NCBI RefSeq assembly: GCF_013761175.1
Contig: NZ_JACDUR010000007.1
Location: forward strand, 62,001-126,000
Reading direction: 5' to 3'
Origin: Nonomuraea soli
GTDB taxonomy: Bacteria > Actinomycetota > Actinomycetes > Streptosporangiales > Streptosporangiaceae
Length of the DNA stretch: 64,000 nt
Within the stretch, counting starts at the first letter, position 1. Every line of letters begins with the position of its first letter. Both the position numbers and the translations under genes were made by a program. Positions 60,403 through 64,000 of this stretch are shown piece after piece. Under the pieces are notes generated by a model. That model did not search any database, was not told the origin of the DNA, and worked only from the letters and a program-made list of their open reading frames with translations.

Positions 60403-60837
60403 TCAGTACTCCCGTGGATAGACGAGGGCGGTGGCTCCCTCGATCTCGATGACGTCGACGGTGGCGCCCTCGGGGATCACCAGCGTCTCGTCGTAGGCCC
60501 GCGCGGACCACTCCTCGCCCCCGATGCGCACCCTGCCTTCGCGTCCTGTGACTTCCCTGACGACGTAGGCGGGCTTGCCGACGAGCGCTTCGACGCCGAA
60601 GCGCTGGAGTTGTGGCTGGCGGATATGGCGCATGGCGATCGGCCGGATCACCACGATGCCTGCGGCGGAAGACAGCGCGAAGACGAGCAGTTGCAGCGGA
60701 AGAGGCAGCCCGAGGGCGGCAGCGGCGGCGGTGACGAGCGAGGCGGCGCCGAGCAGGCCCAGGGCGGCGGTGAGCGTGAAAATCTCGGCGATGCCGAGCA
60801 CGACCGCCAGGACTAGCCAGATGACCCAGAGTTCCAT
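60403..60837 (-). CDS. NfeD-like membrane protein
   Basis: A 144-residue protein with three or four membrane helices (ELWVIWLVLAVVLGIAEIFT; ALGLPLPLQLLVFALSSAAG) and a C-terminal OB-fold NfeD domain (ALVGKPAYVVREVTGREGRV; GEEWSARAYDE; VIEIEGATALVYP). Partner of the SPFH protein encoded downstream in the same operon. Confidence 0.92.
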   Translation of the reverse strand: MELWVIWLVLAVVLGIAEIFTLTAALGLLGAASLVTAAAAALGLPLPLQLLVFALSSAAGIVVIRPIAMRHIRQPQLQRFGVEALVGKPAYVVREVTGREGRVRIGGEEWSARAYDETLVIPEGATVDVIEIEGATALVYPREY

Positions 60838-60903
60838 CGTTCGGCCCTCCTGAGGGGATAACGGGCCTGAGGGGGTGGAGGGTTCCCCACGCTTCCCCGC
60901 CTT

Positions 60904-62085
60904 CTACGGTATGCCGGGGGCGGGGGCCGGTTCCACCCAGCCGTTCTTCGGTTTCGGATCGTAGAGGGCGCTGCCCTGCAGCCATTGGTCCCAGGGCAGT
61001 TGCCAGAAGCCCCAGCCGTTGTTCCATTCGAGCTCGCGGTCGGTCCCCGTGATGGTGACGGGGTCGCCGCGCAGGGAGTTGTCGAAGAACCAGGCGGCCT
61101 GGTCGGGGCGGGAGTTGATGCAGCCGTGGCTGACGTTGACGCGGCCCTGCGCCCAGACGTTGTTCTTGGCGTGGACGTATTCGCCGCTGTTGGAGATGCG
61201 GACCGCGTGGTTGATCATGACGTCGTAGAAGCCGGGGTCGCCCTTCTGGCGTCCCGGCGAGATCATGCGGACCGGGTTGCCCTTCTCCATGGTGAGGTGC
61301 ACGCCGCTGGTGGTGGTGTATTCGCGGGTGGTGGCCATGCCGGCGCTGATGGCCATGCGCTGGACCACCTTGTTCTGCCGGCGCACGACCATCTGCTTGG
61401 TGGCGGTGCTGACGGTGCTGACCTGCCTGCGCCCGACGGTGAAGTCGAGCCGCTGGTCGGCGATGCCGTAGACGCCGGCGCCGTTGCGCACTCCGGCCAG
61501 GTGCGCGACCAGGGAGACGGCGGTCTTGGACGGCCAGAACTCCTTGGTGCGGTAGACGGCCTGGGTGTCGGAGCTCCAGTGCCAGGCGCCCTCGACGGGC
61601 CTGCTCGCGGTGACCTGCAGCGCGCCCTCGACGGCGGACTTGTCGCGGATCGGGGCGTCGAAGTCGACGATGATCGGCATGCCGACGCCCACGGTCTCGC
61701 CGGGTGCGGGCGCGGTGTTCGCGATCTTGAAGCTCGGCCCGGCGTCGCGGGTGCGGAACTTGCCCGCCGCCAGCGTCGTCTGCGAGGCCCCCGCCGCTTT
61801 GGCGGTGATCGTGTATTCCTTGCCGGGTTCGAGGGTCCAGTCGGAGCGCCAGGTGGTGCCCGTCGGGTCGAGCGTTCCCGGCACGGGCCTGCGCCCGCTG
61901 TAGGCGTGGACCTCGGCCAGCGTGCCGCCCTCCGCCTTGATGACCAGGCCGCGGTCGGGTCTGGCGCGCATGGTGTCGAACGCGGGCCAGACCGTGACCA
62001 CGGGTGGCGTGGTGGGAGTCTCGGCGGTGACCGAGCTGCAGCCGGGGAGTAGGGCGACGAGAGTGAAGGCCGCGGCACGCCGCAT
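60904..62085 (-). CDS. L,D-transpeptidase lipoprotein with Ig-like domains
   Basis: A 393-residue cell-wall enzyme that makes 3-3 crosslinks in peptidoglycan. Signal with lipobox LLPGC (residues 12-16), two Ig-like domains (about 30-240: YTITAKAAGASQTTLAAGKF; TAPAPGETVGVGMPIIVDFD) and a YkuD domain with catalytic Cys in NVSHGCINSRPDQAAWFF and conserved His upstream (INHAVRISNSGEYVHAKN). Domain order matches mycobacterial LdtMt2-type proteins. ATG 62085 chosen because GGAGAG precedes it. Confidence 0.92.
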   Translation of the reverse strand: MRRAAAFTLVALLPGCSSVTAETPTTPPVVTVWPAFDTMRARPDRGLVIKAEGGTLAEVHAYSGRRPVPGTLDPTGTTWRSDWTLEPGKEYTITAKAAGASQTTLAAGKFRTRDAGPSFKIANTAPAPGETVGVGMPIIVDFDAPIRDKSAVEGALQVTASRPVEGAWHWSSDTQAVYRTKEFWPSKTAVSLVAHLAGVRNGAGVYGIADQRLDFTVGRRQVSTVSTATKQMVVRRQNKVVQRMAISAGMATTREYTTTSGVHLTMEKGNPVRMISPGRQKGDPGFYDVMINHAVRISNSGEYVHAKNNVWAQGRVNVSHGCINSRPDQAAWFFDNSLRGDPVTITGTDRELEWNNGWGFWQLPWDQWLQGSALYDPKPKNGWVEPAPAPGIP

Positions 62086-62157
62086 CTGCTCTCCAAATTC
62101 AAGGACCGGGGAGAGACAAGAGTAGCGGTGAGTCACGACTTGAGCACACCAAGTCAC

Positions 62158-63189
62158 CTATCCGACTTTTCCTGACACCTCCCCAAGGCCCGGAGCCGAG
62201 ATCGTCACCACGTCGCCGTCCTCCAGGAACGTGCGGGTCGAGCCGTCGCCCAGCTTGACCGGCTCGGCGCCGTTCCACGAGAGCTCGATGAACGAACCGC
62301 GCTGCCCGCGCTCGGGGCCCGACACCGTGCCGCTGGCGAACAGGTCGCCTGTGCGCAGCGTCGCGCCGTTGACCGTCATGTGCGCGAGCATCTGGTCGGG
62401 CGTCCAGTACATGCCGGAGTACGGCGGACGCGAGACGACCTCGCCGTTCAGCCTGACCTCGAAGGTCAGGTCGAGGCCCCAGTCGCCCTCGCGCTCCAGG
62501 TACGGCAGCGGCGCCGGGTCCTGCTCGCGCCCGCGCACACGCGGCACGTCGTCGAGGAAGGTCACCCAGGCCGCCATGGAGGTGGCGAACGACTTGCCCA
62601 GGAACGGCCCCAGCGGCACGTACTCCCAGGCCTGGATGTCACGCGCGCTCCAGTCGTTGACCAGCGCGACGCCGAAGACCTTCTCCTCGAAGGCCGAGCC
62701 GTTCGGGTCGCCGACGACGAAGCCCAGCTCGGCCTCGATGTCGAGCTTCGCGCTCGGCCCGAACACCCCGGCGCGCAGCTGCCCGTGCGGCCGCTTCACC
62801 GGCGTGCCCGAGACCACGACGGTGCCCGCCCTGCCGTGGTAGCCGACCGGCAGGTGCCGCCAGTTCGGCTTCAGCGGCTCCTCGTCGGGGCGGAACATGC
62901 GCCCCAGGTTGGAGGCGTGCTCCAGCGAGCAGTAGAAGTCGACGTAGTCGGCCACCTCGATCGGCAGGTGCAGCGTCACCTCGTCGAGCGGATAGGCGGG
63001 CCCGTCGAGCTCCTCCACGGCGGCCCTGGTCTCCAGCCAGCGTGTACGGCCCAGCGCCATGAACGGGTTGAGGCTCGGCGCCGCGAACACCTCGTCGCCG
63101 AGCCCGGCGGCCAGGTCGAGCACCCGCTCGCCGCGCCGTACGCCCACCCGCCGCGGCTCGCCGGGCCGGGAGAACACCCCGAAGTTCAT
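62158..63189 (-). CDS. fahA: Fumarylacetoacetase-family hydrolase
   Basis: A 343-residue hydrolase that splits fumarylacetoacetate (last step of tyrosine/homogentisate degradation) to fumarate and acetoacetate. Conserved blocks: DYVDFYCSLEHASNLGRMFR, PVGYHGRAG (catalytic His), DIEAELGFVVG with metal Glu pair, NDWSARDIQAWEYVPLGPFL, GDLFASGTVSGPE and GSFIELSWNG. The N-terminal SH3-like domain is shortened relative to the roughly 420-residue eukaryotic enzyme. It follows the unknown gene at 63203 by 13 bp, in one minus-strand operon. Confidence 0.9.
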   Translation of the reverse strand: MNFGVFSRPGEPRRVGVRRGERVLDLAAGLGDEVFAAPSLNPFMALGRTRWLETRAAVEELDGPAYPLDEVTLHLPIEVADYVDFYCSLEHASNLGRMFRPDEEPLKPNWRHLPVGYHGRAGTVVVSGTPVKRPHGQLRAGVFGPSAKLDIEAELGFVVGDPNGSAFEEKVFGVALVNDWSARDIQAWEYVPLGPFLGKSFATSMAAWVTFLDDVPRVRGREQDPAPLPYLEREGDWGLDLTFEVRLNGEVVSRPPYSGMYWTPDQMLAHMTVNGATLRTGDLFASGTVSGPERGQRGSFIELSWNGAEPVKLGDGSTRTFLEDGDVVTISAPGLGEVSGKVG

Positions 63190-63202
63190 CCTTGCTCCAC
63201 TT

Positions 63203-63946
63203 CTAGACGTCCTTTTCGATGAGGCCGAGGGCGATCAGGTCCTCGACGGGAGCGCTGGTGCTGCACGAGCCGTAGGAGACGAGCAGCCGCCTGGCCTCGA
63301 CGGCCGTGCCTGCGGGCACCGCCTGGGCGAGCCGTACCAGGCCGCCCACGTCGGTCGACTTCAGCGCGGCCACCGGATCGCGGCCCTCGACGGCCTCGCA
63401 CACGGCCACGACGAGGTTGAGGAAGCCGTGCCGGTCGACGCCGAGCGTGGCGTCGAAGTGGCGCACGGCGTGGTGCAGTCCGGCCGTGGCCTTGAACGGC
63501 ACGGAGTGCTCGACGCAGAAGCGGATGAAAGCGCCCAGGTTCTCGGCCGAGGGGAAGGCGTCGGCCGTCAGCCCTCCGCACCTGACCTTGAGCCCGACCC
63601 GCTCGGGCAGGCCGGCCACGGCCTTGTCGGGAGCGACCTCGTAGAACAGCCGGACCCCTGGGGGCAGGTCGCCGCCGTCCGGTGAGCGCTCCAGCCGTCT
63701 CTCGACGATGTCGACGGGCAGGTCCGAGAAGTCGGGCACCTGCGGGGTGTCGACGATCAGCCCGATGCGCGCGGGCACATAGGCCGAGCTCCGCAACGTG
63801 TCGAGCTTGCTCGCCGGGCACAGGAAGCGATGGGTCAGCACCGGGCTGGTGTCGTGGCGGTGGCGTTCGAGCGCGTCGCCAAAGGGCAGCGACGTCGGCG
63901 GGAACAGGCCGGCGTCGTCGACCAGGGCCTTGAACAGGGGGTTCAT
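63203..63946 (-). CDS. Conserved unknown protein of a tyrosine-catabolism operon
   Basis: A 247-residue soluble protein starting MNPLFKALVDDAGLFPPTSL. Alternating strands and helices with GLKVRCGGLTADAFPSAENL and VPFKATAGLHHAVRHFDATL suggest a TIM-barrel-like enzyme; the Lys and His pair in KATAGLHH is a candidate active site. I do not know a characterised homologue. It overlaps the upstream gene (ATGA) and precedes fahA by 13 bp, so it probably belongs to homogentisate breakdown. Confidence 0.7.
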   Translation of the reverse strand: MNPLFKALVDDAGLFPPTSLPFGDALERHRHDTSPVLTHRFLCPASKLDTLRSSAYVPARIGLIVDTPQVPDFSDLPVDIVERRLERSPDGGDLPPGVRLFYEVAPDKAVAGLPERVGLKVRCGGLTADAFPSAENLGAFIRFCVEHSVPFKATAGLHHAVRHFDATLGVDRHGFLNLVVAVCEAVEGRDPVAALKSTDVGGLVRLAQAVPAGTAVEARRLLVSYGSCSTSAPVEDLIALGLIEKDV

Positions 63947-64000
63947 CGGGCCCAGGTCCAGGCGTAGCCGGGGTCCTCGCACGACAGCGCGCCCTGGCCC
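63943..64000 (-). CDS. C-terminal end of an upstream gene, cut by the window edge
   Basis: The minus strand reads an open frame ending ALSCEDPGYAWTWAR and TGA, which overlaps the ATG of the next gene as ATGA. Only 18 codons are visible. By position it may encode another tyrosine/homogentisate pathway protein, but the fragment is too short to identify. Confidence 0.5.
   Translation of the reverse strand, partial: GQGALSCEDPGYAWTWAR

Overview
This 64 kb window is GC-rich chromosomal DNA with dense genes, frequent 4-bp ATGA/GTGA overlaps and many GTG starts. It comes from an actinobacterium. The gene families present (an SCO7613-type membrane protein, tandem dynamin-like GTPases, an RNHCP protein, MsiK-dependent style sugar ABC genes) fit a Streptomyces/Streptosporangium/Nonomuraea-like organism, but the genus is inference. 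I saw no functional rRNA or tRNA gene, CRISPR array, transposase or phage module. A recurring signature is a TANNNT box 6 or 7 bases before an ATG or GTG (at least twelve cases), the expected layout for leaderless transcripts, and I used it to choose several starts.

Layout. 0-8.5 kb: housekeeping and transport genes (DUF2530, purine permease, fatty acid desaturase, DM13 lipoprotein-like protein, MarR regulator plus MFS exporter, RNA cyclic phosphodiesterase ThpR, aldo/keto reductase, MATE exporter). 8.5-16 kb: signalling and ABC export. A NarL-type regulator and a histidine kinase converge tail to tail, an ABC-2 exporter diverges from the kinase, and a second ABC-2 exporter forms an operon with its own kinase and regulator. 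16-29 kb: cell-surface and membrane genes, an L-2-hydroxyglutarate oxidase, two paralogous OmpR-type regulators (one with a kinase, one orphan) and a pair of dynamin-like GTPases. 29-37 kb: a large secreted Ig-like protein, a third NarL-type two-component system, a divergent membrane protein with a stand-alone kinase-ATPase-like partner, and an autoregulated ArsR/MFS operon. 36.8-42.4 kb (minus strand): threonine catabolism (tdh-kbl), a large unknown repeat-type protein and a LysR regulator.

42.5-57.2 kb is one long plus-strand locus: a ROK regulator, then CUT1-type sugar permeases and binding protein without an ATPase, a Gfo/Idh/MocA oxidoreductase, a complete Opp/Dpp-type importer with two ATPases, an unrecognised putative glycosidase and a GH20 hexosaminidase. 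Both hydrolases lack signal peptides. The simplest reading is uptake of intact N-acetylhexosamine-containing oligosaccharides followed by cytoplasmic cleavage.

57.2-57.8 kb is the most unusual part. Between the GH20 gene and a small RNHCP zinc-binding protein lies about 180 bp that is collinear with the 3' major domain of 16S rRNA (helices 41, 42 and 43), with shortened stems kept paired by different bases. The RNHCP gene itself appears to begin at an ATC codon directly behind a strong Shine-Dalgarno sequence. A leaderless-type promoter sits just upstream, inside the end of the GH20 gene.

57.8-64 kb (minus strand): a DHFR-like reductase, a PrmC-related methyltransferase with an altered NPPY motif, an SPFH/NfeD pair, an L,D-transpeptidase, fumarylacetoacetase, a conserved unknown protein beside it, and the end of one more gene.
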